From: JBBQNR01 sp038330145
GTDB taxonomy: Bacteria; Actinomycetota; Thermoleophilia; Solirubrobacterales; JBBDJG01
Direction: 5' to 3'
Length of the DNA stretch: 64,000 nucleotides
NCBI GenBank assembly: GCA_038330145.1
Contig: JBBQNR010000003.1
Coordinates: forward strand, 1 to 64,000
Positions within the stretch are counted from its first letter, which is position 1. Every line of letters begins with the position of its first letter. Under the pieces are notes generated by a model. It ran no database searches. It was not told where the DNA came from and saw nothing but the letters and a program-made list of their open reading frames with translations. This document shows positions 17,379-25,510 of this stretch, in pieces. Position numbers and translations under genes: made by a program.

Positions 17379-18436
17379 GCTCCCCCCTGCTTCAGGTAGA
17401 CGATCTGCACGTTCGCTTCGCGACCGAGGACGGGATCGTGAACGCCGTCAACGGGATCTCGTTCAGCGTCGGGCCAGGTGAGATGCTCGGCATCGTCGGC
17501 GAGTCCGGCTCCGGCAAGAGCGTCTCGATGCTGACGGTGATGGGGCTGACGCGAGCGGCGAACTCCGACATCGCGGGCTCGGTCCGCTTCCAGGGACGCG
17601 ACCTGCTGTCAGCCTCCGACGAAGATCTGCGCAGGGTGCGGGGCGACGACATCGCGATGATCTTTCAGGATCCGCTCTCCTCGCTGCACCCCTTCTACCG
17701 GGTCGGCGCCCAGATCGTGGAGGCGATCCAGGCGCACCGCGACGTGCCTGACAGCGCGGCGCGCGAGCGCGTCGTCGAGCTTTTCGGTCTGGTGGGCATC
17801 CCGGACCCGCGCCAGCGCATCGACGCCTACCCGCACGAGCTCTCGGGCGGCATGCGCCAGCGCGTCATGATCGCGATGGCGCTCGCCAACGAGCCCAAGC
17901 TGCTGATCGCCGACGAGCCGACGACGGCGCTCGACGTCACGGTGCAGTCGCAGATCCTGGACCTGATCGCGCGACTCCAGCGTGAGCTGGGCATGGGCGT
18001 GGTCCTGATCACACACGACCTCGGAGTCGTCGCCGAGGTCACGGAGCAGATCGCGGTCATGTACGCCGGCAAGATCGTCGAGCACGCGTCGACGCAGAAG
18101 ATCTTCGCCGCCCCGGAGCATCCGTACACCTGGGGGCTGCTGCAGTCGATCCCTCGACTGGACCGCGGCCGCGACGAGCCTCTGGTGCCGATCCCCGGGC
18201 TGCCGCCGAGCCTGATCAACCTCCCGAGCGGCTGCTCCTTCCACCCGCGCTGCCCCTACGTGCGACCGCCGCACCGGCGAGTGGAGCCTGAGCTCGAGCC
18301 GCTTGCCGACGATCCCTCGCACCGTGTCGCGTGCCTGCTCGACAGCGCCACTCGCAGGCGCATCTGGGCAGACCTCCAGGCAGGGCTCGGCCCGCAGGCC
18401 GCGCGAGCCAAGGCCAAGCTCGGGGAGTCGGTGTGA
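17375..18436 (+). CDS. ABC transporter ATP-binding protein (DppD/OppD type)
   Basis: A 353-residue ATPase with Walker A GESGSGKS, Q-loop MIFQDPLSSLHP, signature LSGGMRQRV, Walker B LLIADEPTTALD and the switch His in LITHDLG. The C-terminus CSFHPRCPY is the oligopeptide/dipeptide transporter C-terminal domain, which in several members binds an iron-sulfur cluster. With the next gene it forms the heterodimeric motor of the importer. It overlaps its neighbours by 4 nt on both sides, which indicates one tightly coupled operon. Confidence 0.93.
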   Translation: MSSPLLQVDDLHVRFATEDGIVNAVNGISFSVGPGEMLGIVGESGSGKSVSMLTVMGLTRAANSDIAGSVRFQGRDLLSASDEDLRRVRGDDIAMIFQDPLSSLHPFYRVGAQIVEAIQAHRDVPDSAARERVVELFGLVGIPDPRQRIDAYPHELSGGMRQRVMIAMALANEPKLLIADEPTTALDVTVQSQILDLIARLQRELGMGVVLITHDLGVVAEVTEQIAVMYAGKIVEHASTQKIFAAPEHPYTWGLLQSIPRLDRGRDEPLVPIPGLPPSLINLPSGCSFHPRCPYVRPPHRRVEPELEPLADDPSHRVACLLDSATRRRIWADLQAGLGPQAARAKAKLGESV

Positions 18437-19452
18437 CGGAGGCTCTCGTTGAGGTGCGCAACCTCGTCAAGCACTTCCCGCTCACACGCGGCATCGTCTT
18501 CCAGCGACAGGTCGGCGCCGTGCACGCCGTCGACGACGTCTCCTTCGACGTGCTGCGCGGTGAGACGCTGGGCATCGTCGGCGAAACCGGCTGCGGGAAG
18601 ACGACCACGGCGCGACTGATCACGCGCCTGCTGGAGCCGACGAGCGGCACGATCAGCTTCGACGGCGAGGACATCACGCACCGGCGCAAGGGCGCGTTGA
18701 AGCCTCTGCGCCGTGAGATGCAGATGATCTTCCAGGACCCGTACTCCTCGCTCAACCCGCGCAAGACCGTGGGCGCGATCATCGGCGAACCATTCGCGAT
18801 CCACGGAGGAGCGGACGGCGGCGACCGCCGGCGCGCCGTGCAGGAGCTGATGGAGCAGGTCGGCCTCAACCCCGAGCACTACAACCGCTACCCGCACGAG
18901 TTCTCGGGCGGCCAGCGGCAGCGCATCGGCGTCGCGCGAGCGGTGGCACTGAAGCCGAAGATGATCATCGCCGACGAGCCGGTTTCGGCGCTCGACGTAT
19001 CGATCCAGGCACAGATCCTGAACCTGCTCCGCGACCTGCAGCGGGATCTTGGCCTGACGCTGATCCTGATCGCGCACGACCTGTCGGTTGTTCGCCACAT
19101 GTGCGACCGCATTGCCGTCATGTACCTGGGAAAGATCGTGGAGCTGGCTCCCAACGACGCCCTCTACGCGCACCCTCGTCATCCGTATACGGGGGCGCTG
19201 CTATCGGCCGTGCCGGTTCCCAACCCCGGGCTGGCCGCCCAGCGCCGGCGCCAGCCTCCGCCCGGCGACGTGCCGAGCCCCACCAACCCGCCTCCCGCCT
19301 GCCGCTTTCACCCGCGCTGCCCGAAGGTGCAGGAGATATGCCGGCAGGAGGAGCCGCCGCTGGAGCCCAAGGGCGGCGGATCGATCGCCGCCTGTCACTT
19401 CCCGCTCACGCGCGAGGAAGCGGAAGAGCGCGTGGCGAGCGCCGCCGGCTGA
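18433..19452 (+). CDS. ABC transporter ATP-binding protein (DppF/OppF type)
   Basis: GTG 18433 overlaps the previous stop (GTGA) and gives 339 residues; an in-frame extension to 18331 is only antisense-like overlap. Motifs are Walker A GETGCGKT, Q-loop MIFQDPYSSLNP, signature FSGGQRQRIGVARA, Walker B MIIADEPVSALD and switch LIAHDLS. The C-terminal CRFHPRCPK again marks the peptide-transporter subfamily. It is the last gene of the importer; the convergent GNAT gene begins its stop 3 nt later. Confidence 0.93.
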   Translation: MTEALVEVRNLVKHFPLTRGIVFQRQVGAVHAVDDVSFDVLRGETLGIVGETGCGKTTTARLITRLLEPTSGTISFDGEDITHRRKGALKPLRREMQMIFQDPYSSLNPRKTVGAIIGEPFAIHGGADGGDRRRAVQELMEQVGLNPEHYNRYPHEFSGGQRQRIGVARAVALKPKMIIADEPVSALDVSIQAQILNLLRDLQRDLGLTLILIAHDLSVVRHMCDRIAVMYLGKIVELAPNDALYAHPRHPYTGALLSAVPVPNPGLAAQRRRQPPPGDVPSPTNPPPACRFHPRCPKVQEICRQEEPPLEPKGGGSIAACHFPLTREEAEERVASAAG

Positions 19453-19455
19453 GCA

Positions 19456-20220
19456 TCAGCCGGGCTTGACCAGCTCGGTGATCCGGCCCAGCGAGCGAAA
19501 GCCCAGCCGTTCGTACCAGTGTCTGGGCCAGTCGTCGTCGAGCGCGAGCACGAACGTCATCTCATGGTCTGCCGCCGCCTCGATCGCACGCCGAACGACC
19601 GCCGCCGCGTAGCCGCGCTTTCGATGCTGCGGCAGGGTCGCGACATCCTCGACCTGGGCCGTCGCTCCATCCGAATAGAGGCGGCAGTAGGAGGCCACCG
19701 AGCCGTCAACGGCGGCGGCGAAGCAGCGTTCGGCGGTGGCGCGGCCCACGACTCCGTAGGCGCTCAGCAGCTGTTCGGCGGTCTGCTCGTCCTTGACCTC
19801 CGGGTGCGTGCGCGCGAACTCCAGGGTTGCCGGCGCCAGCAGGGCGGGATCGACCTCCTGTACCTGCGCGTCGTCTGCGCGAGATCGATCGTCGCCCCGA
19901 TGCACGAGAACGCGAGCGTGGGGAGCCTGCCAGCCCGCGGGCTGCAGAGCTGCGGCGGCCCGCAGCCCGGTCGGCTCGTCGCTGAAGACCAGCCGGCGGT
20001 GCAGGACGCCGGCGATTCGATGGATGCGATCGGCCTCGGCGAGCAGCTCGTCCAGCCGCTCGTCGGGAACCTGTCCATCGACCCAGACGAAGTTGCGGCT
20101 CCATGCGTCGGGCAGCTCGGGACGCAGGTAGCCGCTTCCGAACTCGAACGGCACCACCTTCGTCGATGCGCGCTCGTCGATGCCACGGAGAAAGGCGAGC
20201 GCCCGCTCCAGGTCGCTCAC
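19456..20220 (-). CDS. GNAT family N-acetyltransferase
   Basis: GTG 20220 overlaps the TGA of the upstream Usp gene (GTGA) and gives 254 residues; the longer frame is shadow. The acetyl-CoA binding fold is in the C-terminal half: VEDVATLPQHRKRGYAAAVV holds the R-x-x-G-x-A pyrophosphate loop, followed by RRAIEAA and WYERLGFRSLG. The N-terminal 120 residues resemble a degenerate second GNAT lobe, as in tandem-GNAT proteins. The substrate is unknown. It is translated with the Usp gene and probably the alpha/beta hydrolase. Confidence 0.85.
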   Translation of the reverse strand: MSDLERALAFLRGIDERASTKVVPFEFGSGYLRPELPDAWSRNFVWVDGQVPDERLDELLAEADRIHRIAGVLHRRLVFSDEPTGLRAAAALQPAGWQAPHARVLVHRGDDRSRADDAQVQEVDPALLAPATLEFARTHPEVKDEQTAEQLLSAYGVVGRATAERCFAAAVDGSVASYCRLYSDGATAQVEDVATLPQHRKRGYAAAVVRRAIEAAADHEMTFVLALDDDWPRHWYERLGFRSLGRITELVKPG

Positions 20221-20660
20221 GTCGTCTGGACGATCAGGACGCTGCAACCGGCGTGGTGGGAGATCTTGTCCGGGACGTTCCCGAGCAGGAAGCGGCGATT
20301 GCCGCCCATGCCCTTGTTGCCGACGACGATCAGGTCCGCGTCCTGCTCCTGCGCCACTTCCAGGACCGCGCTGGCGGCGTCGCCCCGGCGCGCGTAGACC
20401 TCGCACTCCGCGCCGGCAGCGTGACAGGCTCCGACGGCTTGGTCCAGGATCGCCCGCACGTCCACGTCCGGATCAGCGGCCCAGGCCGAAGCGTCGCTGC
20501 CAACCGCATAGGCGCCGCGCGCCCTCACCCCCGAGAGCGGCGCGTACGCGCTCACGACATGAAGGCTGGCCCCAAGCCGGCCGGCCAGCTCAGCGGCCTT
20601 GCGGACCGCTGTCGTGGCCGTCTCTGAGCCGTCGGTGCCGACCACGATCGAGGTGATCAT
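20217..20660 (-). CDS. Universal stress protein (UspA family)
   Basis: A 147-residue single Usp domain. It begins ITSIVVGTDGSETA and ends with the ATP-binding pattern GNKGMGGNRRFLLGNVPDKI, so it belongs to the nucleotide-binding class. Usp proteins form dimers and are induced by starvation or hypoxia; their direct targets vary. It lies 3 nt from the preceding hydrolase gene and overlaps the GNAT gene by 4 nt, so a three-gene transcript is likely. Confidence 0.92.
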   Translation of the reverse strand: MITSIVVGTDGSETATTAVRKAAELAGRLGASLHVVSAYAPLSGVRARGAYAVGSDASAWAADPDVDVRAILDQAVGACHAAGAECEVYARRGDAASAVLEVAQEQDADLIVVGNKGMGGNRRFLLGNVPDKISHHAGCSVLIVQTT

Positions 20661-20663
20661 GCC

Positions 20664-21488
20664 TCAGCTCACCTGCTCCAGGAAGGCACTGATCTCGCGC
20701 GCGACGCGCTCCGGCTCGTCCTCCATCACGAAGTGGCTGGCGTTCGGCAGCACCACCAGGCGCGCGCCCGGAATCTGCTTCTGGAAGCGGTAGCCGCCGC
20801 CCACGGGAGCGAAGGGATCGTCTTCACCCCACAGCAGCAGAACAGGGACACCGAGGGCGGCCAGCCTGCCCTTGTAGGGCTCGAGCTTGGAGAAGTCGCC
20901 GGAGCGGTAGAGATCGAGCTGACCCTGGCGCCGGTCGCCGTCGCCGTATGCCTTCCAGTACTGCTCCACGGCATCGTCGGGTAGCGCAGGACTTATCTGC
21001 CGCAGGCCGATCGCAAACAGCTCTTGGTTGATGTTGTCCATCAGCTGCTCCCCCTCTCCCTCGGTGGCGAGCGCCTTCGCCATCCCGTGCCAGCGACCCT
21101 CCGGGAAGAAGCCCGTGTCGATGATCACCAGCGCGCTGACGGCGTCGGGGTGGTCACAGGCCCAGCGTAGCCCGATCAGGCCGCCCCAGTCGTGGACCAG
21201 CAACGCCACCGGGTAGAGATCGAGCGCGGTGCGGAAGCGCTCCAGGTTCTCGATCTGACGTTCCCAGGTGCCGGGAAGATCGGGCAGCGAGTCGCCGAAG
21301 CCCGGCAGGTCGATGGCAACGGCCCGGTAGCCGGCCTCGGCGACGCTCGGAAGCACGTTGCGCCAAAGATACGACGAGGTCGGGTAGCCGTGGACGGCCA
21401 GTGCCGCCGGCCCCGATCCGTCCCAGCCGTCCGGGAGCGCCTCGCGATAGGCGATGCCGTCGACCGTATGGAGTGCCGGATCTACCAC
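20664..21488 (-). CDS. Alpha/beta hydrolase, haloalkane dehalogenase/epoxide hydrolase-like
   Basis: A 274-residue alpha/beta hydrolase. The nucleophile elbow VHDWGG carries Asp100 and not Ser, which is the mark of haloalkane dehalogenases, epoxide hydrolases and fluoroacetate dehalogenases that act through an alkyl-enzyme ester. HGYPTSSYLWR is the oxyanion HGxP-type segment, WGEDDPF holds the likely acid, and NASHFVMEDEP holds the catalytic His. The cap domain spans about 125-205. The real substrate is unknown. GTG 21488 has TAGATT 7 nt upstream on the same strand, so the mRNA is probably leaderless. Confidence 0.87.
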   Translation of the reverse strand: MVDPALHTVDGIAYREALPDGWDGSGPAALAVHGYPTSSYLWRNVLPSVAEAGYRAVAIDLPGFGDSLPDLPGTWERQIENLERFRTALDLYPVALLVHDWGGLIGLRWACDHPDAVSALVIIDTGFFPEGRWHGMAKALATEGEGEQLMDNINQELFAIGLRQISPALPDDAVEQYWKAYGDGDRRQGQLDLYRSGDFSKLEPYKGRLAALGVPVLLLWGEDDPFAPVGGGYRFQKQIPGARLVVLPNASHFVMEDEPERVAREISAFLEQVS

Positions 21489-21495
21489 AGCGCAG

Positions 21496-21501
21496 AATCT
21501 A
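21496..21501 (-). promoter_or_regulatory. Candidate -10 box TAGATT for the alpha/beta hydrolase operon
   Basis: On the minus strand TAGATT ends 7 nt before GTG 21488 with no Shine-Dalgarno sequence, the same arrangement seen before several other genes here. Confidence 0.4.
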
Positions 21502-21532
21502 TCCCCCCGTCACGGGCTACGCTTCACACCGA

Positions 21533-21605
21533 GCCCTCGTAGCTCAGGGGATAGAGCACAGGTTTCCTAAACCTGGTGTCGCAGGTTCGAATCCTGCCGG
21601 GGGCG
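21533..21605 (+). tRNA. tRNA-Arg (anticodon CCT)
   Basis: A 73-nt cloverleaf. The acceptor GCCCTCG pairs with CGGGGGC, the D stem is GCTC/GAGC, the anticodon stem CAGGT/ACCTG encloses TTCCTAA (anticodon CCT, reading AGG), and the T arm is GCAGG-TTCGAAT-CCTGC. The discriminator is G and CCA is not encoded. No integrated element follows the 3' end. Confidence 0.96.
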
Positions 21606-21695
21606 TTTGAGGCGGCGGGGGCGCACCAAGCGGTGTGCAAGCCGTCACAGAGGTGCCTCGACGCCGTAACAAACCGCCTCGAACGGCCTCTTTAT

Positions 21696-22247
21696 ATGTG
21701 GATGGATGCGCACTTCCACAGCACCGCAGGGATTCCCGGGGATGTCGTCGTGCTTCGCGATGGGCGCAGCGTGTCGATCAGGGCGGTGCTGGCCACCGAC
21801 AAGGAGGCGCTCGCGGCCGGCTTCGCGATGCTCTCGATCGAGTCGCGGCACCGTCGCTTCCACAGCCCGCTGCCGAAGCTGGCCCCGCGTCAGCTGGCGT
21901 ATCTGACGGAGGTGGACCATCGCGAGCACGAGGCGCTCGTGGCGCTCGACAACAACGGCGTGGTGATCGGTGTGGCGCGCTACATCCGCCTCCACGACGA
22001 CGACTCCCAAGCGGAAGCCGAAGCCGCTGTCACCGTCGTCGACGACTGGCAGCGCCAGGGGCTCGGGAGAGAGCTGGTGCTGCGCCTCGCCGCTCGCGCA
22101 CGCAGCGAGGGTGTGCGTACCTTCGTCGGCTACGTCTTGGCGGACAACCTGCCGGCGCTGCGGCTGCTGCGCCAACTCGGCTTCGGCGAGGCGCGCTCCG
22201 CCGACGGCGGGATGCTGGAGCTGCGCGCCAGCACCAAGGCCCGCTGA
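21696..22247 (+). CDS. GNAT family N-acetyltransferase
   Basis: ATG 21696 gives 183 residues; ATG 21702 is equally possible. The GNAT fold is clear: VTVVDDWQRQGLGRELVLRLAARA carries the Q/R-x-x-G-x-G/A acetyl-CoA loop, and NLPALRLLRQLGFGEAR is the C-terminal strand-helix. The opening VVVLRDGRSVSIRAVLATDKEAL resembles the GNAT modules found in protein acetyltransferases of Actinobacteria (Pat-like), but there is no cAMP-binding domain. The substrate is unknown. It follows tRNA-Arg by 90 nt and converges on pyrE. Confidence 0.85.
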   Translation: MWMDAHFHSTAGIPGDVVVLRDGRSVSIRAVLATDKEALAAGFAMLSIESRHRRFHSPLPKLAPRQLAYLTEVDHREHEALVALDNNGVVIGVARYIRLHDDDSQAEAEAAVTVVDDWQRQGLGRELVLRLAARARSEGVRTFVGYVLADNLPALRLLRQLGFGEARSADGGMLELRASTKAR

Positions 22248-22265
22248 GAATCGGTCATCGGACGG

Positions 22266-22826
22266 TCAGCGGTCCGGCCGATCCGGATAGACGTCGTCGA
22301 TCGTGTACAGGGAGCCGTAGGGGAGCCCGTCACCCAGCGCCTGCTCGATCGCCTGGCGCCCTCCGGCGAGCCGATCGAGCACGCTGAGCGCCCCGGCCAG
22401 CTCCACCCCCTCCTCCCGCAGGCGCTCAATCGCCGTCACCAGCGAGCCGCCCGAGGTGACGACGTCCTCGACCACCAGCGCTCGTTCACCCGGCTCGATC
22501 GACGGCCCCTCGATCCAGCGCTGCAGCCCGTGCTGCTTTCTCTCCTTGCGCACGAAGAAGGCCTTCAGCCGCGAGCCCTGCTGCGCGGCGATCGCAGCGC
22601 AGGCGATCGGATCGGCTCCCAGTGTCGGTCCGCCGACGGCCGCGGCCCCCAGCTCAGTGGCCCGCTCCGAAACCAGCTCGCCGAGCGCACGGAATGGCCC
22701 CGGCAGCAGCAACGTACGTCGCGCGTCGACGTAGTAACCCGCGGTCTTGCCGCTTGCAAGAGTCACCTCGCCGACCACGAGCCCGTGCTCGCGCAGCGCC
22801 TCCAGCAGTGTCTCTCGGGCAGCCAA
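22266..22826 (-). CDS. pyrE: Orotate phosphoribosyltransferase
   Basis: A 186-residue cytosolic enzyme of pyrimidine synthesis that joins orotate and PRPP to give OMP. The PRPP-binding loop is LVVEDVVTSGGSL, SGKTAGYYVDAR is the substrate-binding opening, and RKERKQHG is the flexible catalytic loop. TTG 22826 is preferred: it gives the expected start AARETLLEALRE and lies 8 nt after TAGGAT, so the transcript is probably leaderless. The frame upstream to 22937 overlaps the divergent patatin gene and lacks family similarity. No other pyr genes are close by. Confidence 0.88.
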   Translation of the reverse strand: MAARETLLEALREHGLVVGEVTLASGKTAGYYVDARRTLLLPGPFRALGELVSERATELGAAAVGGPTLGADPIACAAIAAQQGSRLKAFFVRKERKQHGLQRWIEGPSIEPGERALVVEDVVTSGGSLVTAIERLREEGVELAGALSVLDRLAGGRQAIEQALGDGLPYGSLYTIDDVYPDRPDR

Positions 22827-22833
22827 GCGAGGG

Positions 22834-22840
22834 TATCCTA
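22834..22840. promoter_or_regulatory. Symmetric -10 element serving pyrE and the patatin gene
   Basis: TATCCTA reads TATCCT on the plus strand (6 nt before GTG 22846) and TAGGAT on the minus strand (8 nt before TTG 22826). Both match TANNNT, so one short element can drive two divergent, essentially leaderless transcripts. No clear -35 is visible on either side. Confidence 0.55.
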
Positions 22841-22845
22841 GCCGG

Positions 22846-23982
22846 GTGCCGGGGCCTCTCAGCGTGCTCGATCCGTTCAGCGTCAAACAGCAGCTGGACC
22901 GCTTCAACGACCTGCGTACCCTCGGCTCTCGAGTCACCTCCGACCTCGACTCGCTCAGGGCAGCTCGGCGCGCGCTGCTGCCGATGCCGCTGATCGACCG
23001 CCACCGCCGTTCCTACACGAAGGTGTTTCCGCACTTTCGCTCGCGCCCGATCCCGTCGCTTCAGAGGCGCAAGATCGGCCTCGTTCTGTCGGGCGGCAGC
23101 GGCAGCTGCGTGGCCGCGTGCGGAGTCGCCCGCGCGCTCGAGGAGGCGGGCATCGAACCCCAGGCGATCTCGGTCTGCTCGGGCTCGGCGCTGTGGGGCT
23201 CGATGATGGCGTCGGGGCTCTCGGCTCAGGAGATGGTCGACCTCTCGCTCAACTGGCAGCCGGAGGACTACCTCGACATCCAGTGGGCACGGCTGCCGCG
23301 TTTCGCCCTCGCCGCCATGCGCGGCTTCACGGGGTTGGCAAAGGGCGACGCAATCGAGCGCCTGTTCAACCGCCAGCTCTGGAACATGTCGGTCGGCGAG
23401 ACGCCGATCCCGATCTATTCGATCGTCTACAACATCGACACCGGGCGGCTGGAGACGTTCGGCTCGAAGCTGACTCCGAAGCTCGAGATCGGCGAGCTGG
23501 TGAGGATCGCGATCGCGCTGCCGCTGCTGGTGGAGGCCGTGCGAGTGAAGGACCACCTCTACGCCGACGGTGGCGTGGTGGACGTCTTTCCCGCCCAGCC
23601 GCTGATCGAGAACGAGCGCCTCGACCTCTACATCGGCGTCAACACCATTCTTCCCGCGCGGCTGGAGGGAGAGGACATCTCCGGCTGGCCCCAGGAACGC
23701 CTCGGCTTCATGCGGGCCACGCGCCAGTTCAGCTACGCCGGCCATCTGGAGCTGGCCAGGCGCACCGGCAAGCAGCTGGGGCGCAAGCTGATCCTGATCG
23801 ACCCCGTCGACTACGCGGAGCTGCACGGGTGGGGCTTCTACGACCTCTTCATCGACCGTCGCAAGTGGCCCCGCCTGATCCTGCAGGGATACGAGCACAC
23901 GAAATCGGTGCTCGAGCGCTACGCCCGCCGCGGCGCGCGCAGGTCAAGCGCGACGCGGCCACGCGCAGTAAAGGCAAGCTAG
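22846..23982 (+). CDS. Patatin-like phospholipase family protein with atypical nucleophile motif
   Basis: GTG 22846 gives 378 residues. The patatin fold is recognisable: IGLVLSGGSGSCVAACGVARALEEAGI matches the oxyanion segment, ISVCSGSALWGSM the nucleophile elbow and YADGGVVDVFPAQP the Asp-Gly-Gly motif (Asp241). The usual GxSxG reads VCSGS, so the candidate nucleophile Ser112 is kept but both flanking glycines are not. Patatins hydrolyse acyl esters of phospholipids; whether this one is active is uncertain. The N-terminal 70 residues are a helical extension. It ends at a hairpin shared with the convergent CPBP gene. Confidence 0.82.
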   Translation: MPGPLSVLDPFSVKQQLDRFNDLRTLGSRVTSDLDSLRAARRALLPMPLIDRHRRSYTKVFPHFRSRPIPSLQRRKIGLVLSGGSGSCVAACGVARALEEAGIEPQAISVCSGSALWGSMMASGLSAQEMVDLSLNWQPEDYLDIQWARLPRFALAAMRGFTGLAKGDAIERLFNRQLWNMSVGETPIPIYSIVYNIDTGRLETFGSKLTPKLEIGELVRIAIALPLLVEAVRVKDHLYADGGVVDVFPAQPLIENERLDLYIGVNTILPARLEGEDISGWPQERLGFMRATRQFSYAGHLELARRTGKQLGRKLILIDPVDYAELHGWGFYDLFIDRRKWPRLILQGYEHTKSVLERYARRGARRSSATRPRAVKAS

Positions 23983-23990
23983 AGAAAAGG

Positions 23991-24018
23991 CCGTCATTTG
24001 CTTAGGCGCAAATGACGG
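23991..24018. terminator. 11-bp hairpin between convergent genes
   Basis: CCGTCATTTGC (23991-24001) pairs with GCAAATGACGG (24008-24018) around TTAGGC. The loop and 3' flank resemble the element repeated at 63.34-63.41 kb. It lies between the patatin and CPBP stops and can serve both strands, although no long U-run follows. Confidence 0.6.
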
Positions 24019-24031
24019 GAGCACCGAGGGT

Positions 24032-24760
24032 TCAGAGATTTACGGCGAAGGCGAGGGCGTTGTTCGCTGCGTGAACCATGATGCAGGGCCAAAGCGAGCC
24101 GGTCTTCTCGAACAGCAGCGCCAGCGCCGTGCCGAGAACGGCCAGCGGCACCAGGTACTCGAACTTGAGGTGGATGGCCCCGAAGATGAGCCCGCTGACT
24201 ATCGCTCCACCCGAGGTTCCGAGACGGGTGCGCAACGACTGGTAGAGGAAGCCGCGGAAGAAGAACTCCTCCACAACAGGCGCCACGCCGACAACGAACA
24301 CGCCGGTCACGATCGCCAGCGTCGTGCTCTGGTCGGCCCCCAACTGCTGTGGCAGGTCGTCGCTCGGCGGGGTCGCGATTGCCACGTAGATGGCCGACAG
24401 CACGAAGTAGGTCAGCATCGCCACCACGGCCCAGCCCAGCGCCGAGCTGCCGAAGGGGCGGAAGCCGAACTGCCGCAGGTCCGGCTTGCCGAGGCGTTCG
24501 GTCATCATGAAGGCGGCCGCGACGAAGGCGAAGCTCTGCGCGGCGATGGCGGCGAATTCGAACGAGGACGCGTCCTCGGGGTTGTCGAACCCGAGCGCCA
24601 GGTAGACCGCGGCGATGATGCCCGTGAGCACGAACGTTGCGACCAGCGCGGCCAGCAGGCCGATCAATCCGGCCGATGGTGGCCAATGCGGCTGGCGGCG
24701 GTCTGACGGCAGATCCGGGAAGCCCTGCAGGGCCGGCTGGTTCGGTCCGGGGTGGGTCAA
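24032..24760 (-). CDS. CPBP family intramembrane metalloprotease
   Basis: A 242-residue membrane protein with about seven to eight helices. The CPBP/Abi motifs are present in order: VEEFFFRGFLYQ (EExxxR), FGAIHLKFEY (FxxxH) and VHAANNALAF (HxxxN). These residues coordinate a metal and cleave CAAX-like or other transmembrane substrates, as in Rce1 and MroQ. The N-terminal 30 residues are Pro-rich and cytosolic. TTG 24760 is the start that keeps this tail; an internal start is possible. It follows the HAD gene at 36 nt and may be co-transcribed with it. Confidence 0.88.
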   Translation of the reverse strand: MTHPGPNQPALQGFPDLPSDRRQPHWPPSAGLIGLLAALVATFVLTGIIAAVYLALGFDNPEDASSFEFAAIAAQSFAFVAAAFMMTERLGKPDLRQFGFRPFGSSALGWAVVAMLTYFVLSAIYVAIATPPSDDLPQQLGADQSTTLAIVTGVFVVGVAPVVEEFFFRGFLYQSLRTRLGTSGGAIVSGLIFGAIHLKFEYLVPLAVLGTALALLFEKTGSLWPCIMVHAANNALAFAVNL

Positions 24761-24795
24761 GCGCTGAATACTGAACGATCCGTGGCCCGTCGCCC

Positions 24796-25503
24796 TCAGT
24801 CCGACGAAGCCAGCACGAGGCCCAGCAGGTCCGTGAGCGAATAGATCTTCTCCGCGCCACGGGCGTCGACGCTGTCGGTGCGATCGATCAACAGGGGGCG
24901 AAGACCCGCCTCGCGCGCGCCGGCGACATCGGTCTCGAGCGAGTCGCCGACGAACATCGCCTGCCCGGGAGACGACCGCACGCGCTCCAGCGCGGTTCGG
25001 AAGATCTCCGCATCAGGCTTGGCGGCACCGACCTCAGCCGACACCACGACAACGTCGGCGGCGCCCGACAGGCCGACCGAGGCGAGCACCGTGTGCAGCG
25101 AGCAGTCCCAGTTCGAGACGATCGCCGTGCGCAATCCGATCTGTCTCAGTGCAGCAAGCGTGGAGGCGGCGTCCGGGTGGGGAGTGAAGCGCAGCGACTC
25201 GAGCAACAGGTCGGTCATCCTGCCGTCGCCGATATCCGCCAGCTCGGGAAGCTGCTCGCGCAACACGCCCGCGCAACGACGGCGCAGGTCGGTCAGCGAG
25301 GATTCGTCGTGGCCCTCCATGTGGTGCTGTCGGTAGTAGGACATCTCGGCCAGCATCGCCTCGCGGGTGCGCGCCTCGTCGATCTCGATCCCGTGCCGCT
25401 GCCGCAGCAGCTGCCTCAGGAACGGCCACGGCGGCTCCAGCTCGACCAGCGTCCCGAGCGCGTCGAAGAGTACCGCGTTGGTGCGGCCCCGCGGCGCGGT
25501 CAC
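24796..25503 (-). CDS. HAD superfamily hydrolase
   Basis: A 235-residue protein with all four HAD motifs: FDALGTLVE (motif I nucleophile Asp), VSNWD (II), AAKPDAEIF (III Lys) and GDSLETDVAGA (IV). Motif I lacks the second Asp of DxDGT enzymes, having Leu there, which is found in some dehalogenase-like and phosphatase subfamilies; activity toward phosphate esters is therefore uncertain. A helical cap lies at about 20-95. It follows the molybdopterin oxidoreductase gene by 7 nt, suggesting a shared transcript. Confidence 0.86.
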   Translation of the reverse strand: MTAPRGRTNAVLFDALGTLVELEPPWPFLRQLLRQRHGIEIDEARTREAMLAEMSYYRQHHMEGHDESSLTDLRRRCAGVLREQLPELADIGDGRMTDLLLESLRFTPHPDAASTLAALRQIGLRTAIVSNWDCSLHTVLASVGLSGAADVVVVSAEVGAAKPDAEIFRTALERVRSSPGQAMFVGDSLETDVAGAREAGLRPLLIDRTDSVDARGAEKIYSLTDLLGLVLASSD

Positions 25504-25510
25504 GGTTGAG

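Noticed and set aside
21606..21695. Genomic island at the 3' end of tRNA-Arg
   Set aside because: No integrase, no repeat of the tRNA 3' end and no shift in composition follow; ordinary chromosomal genes continue.
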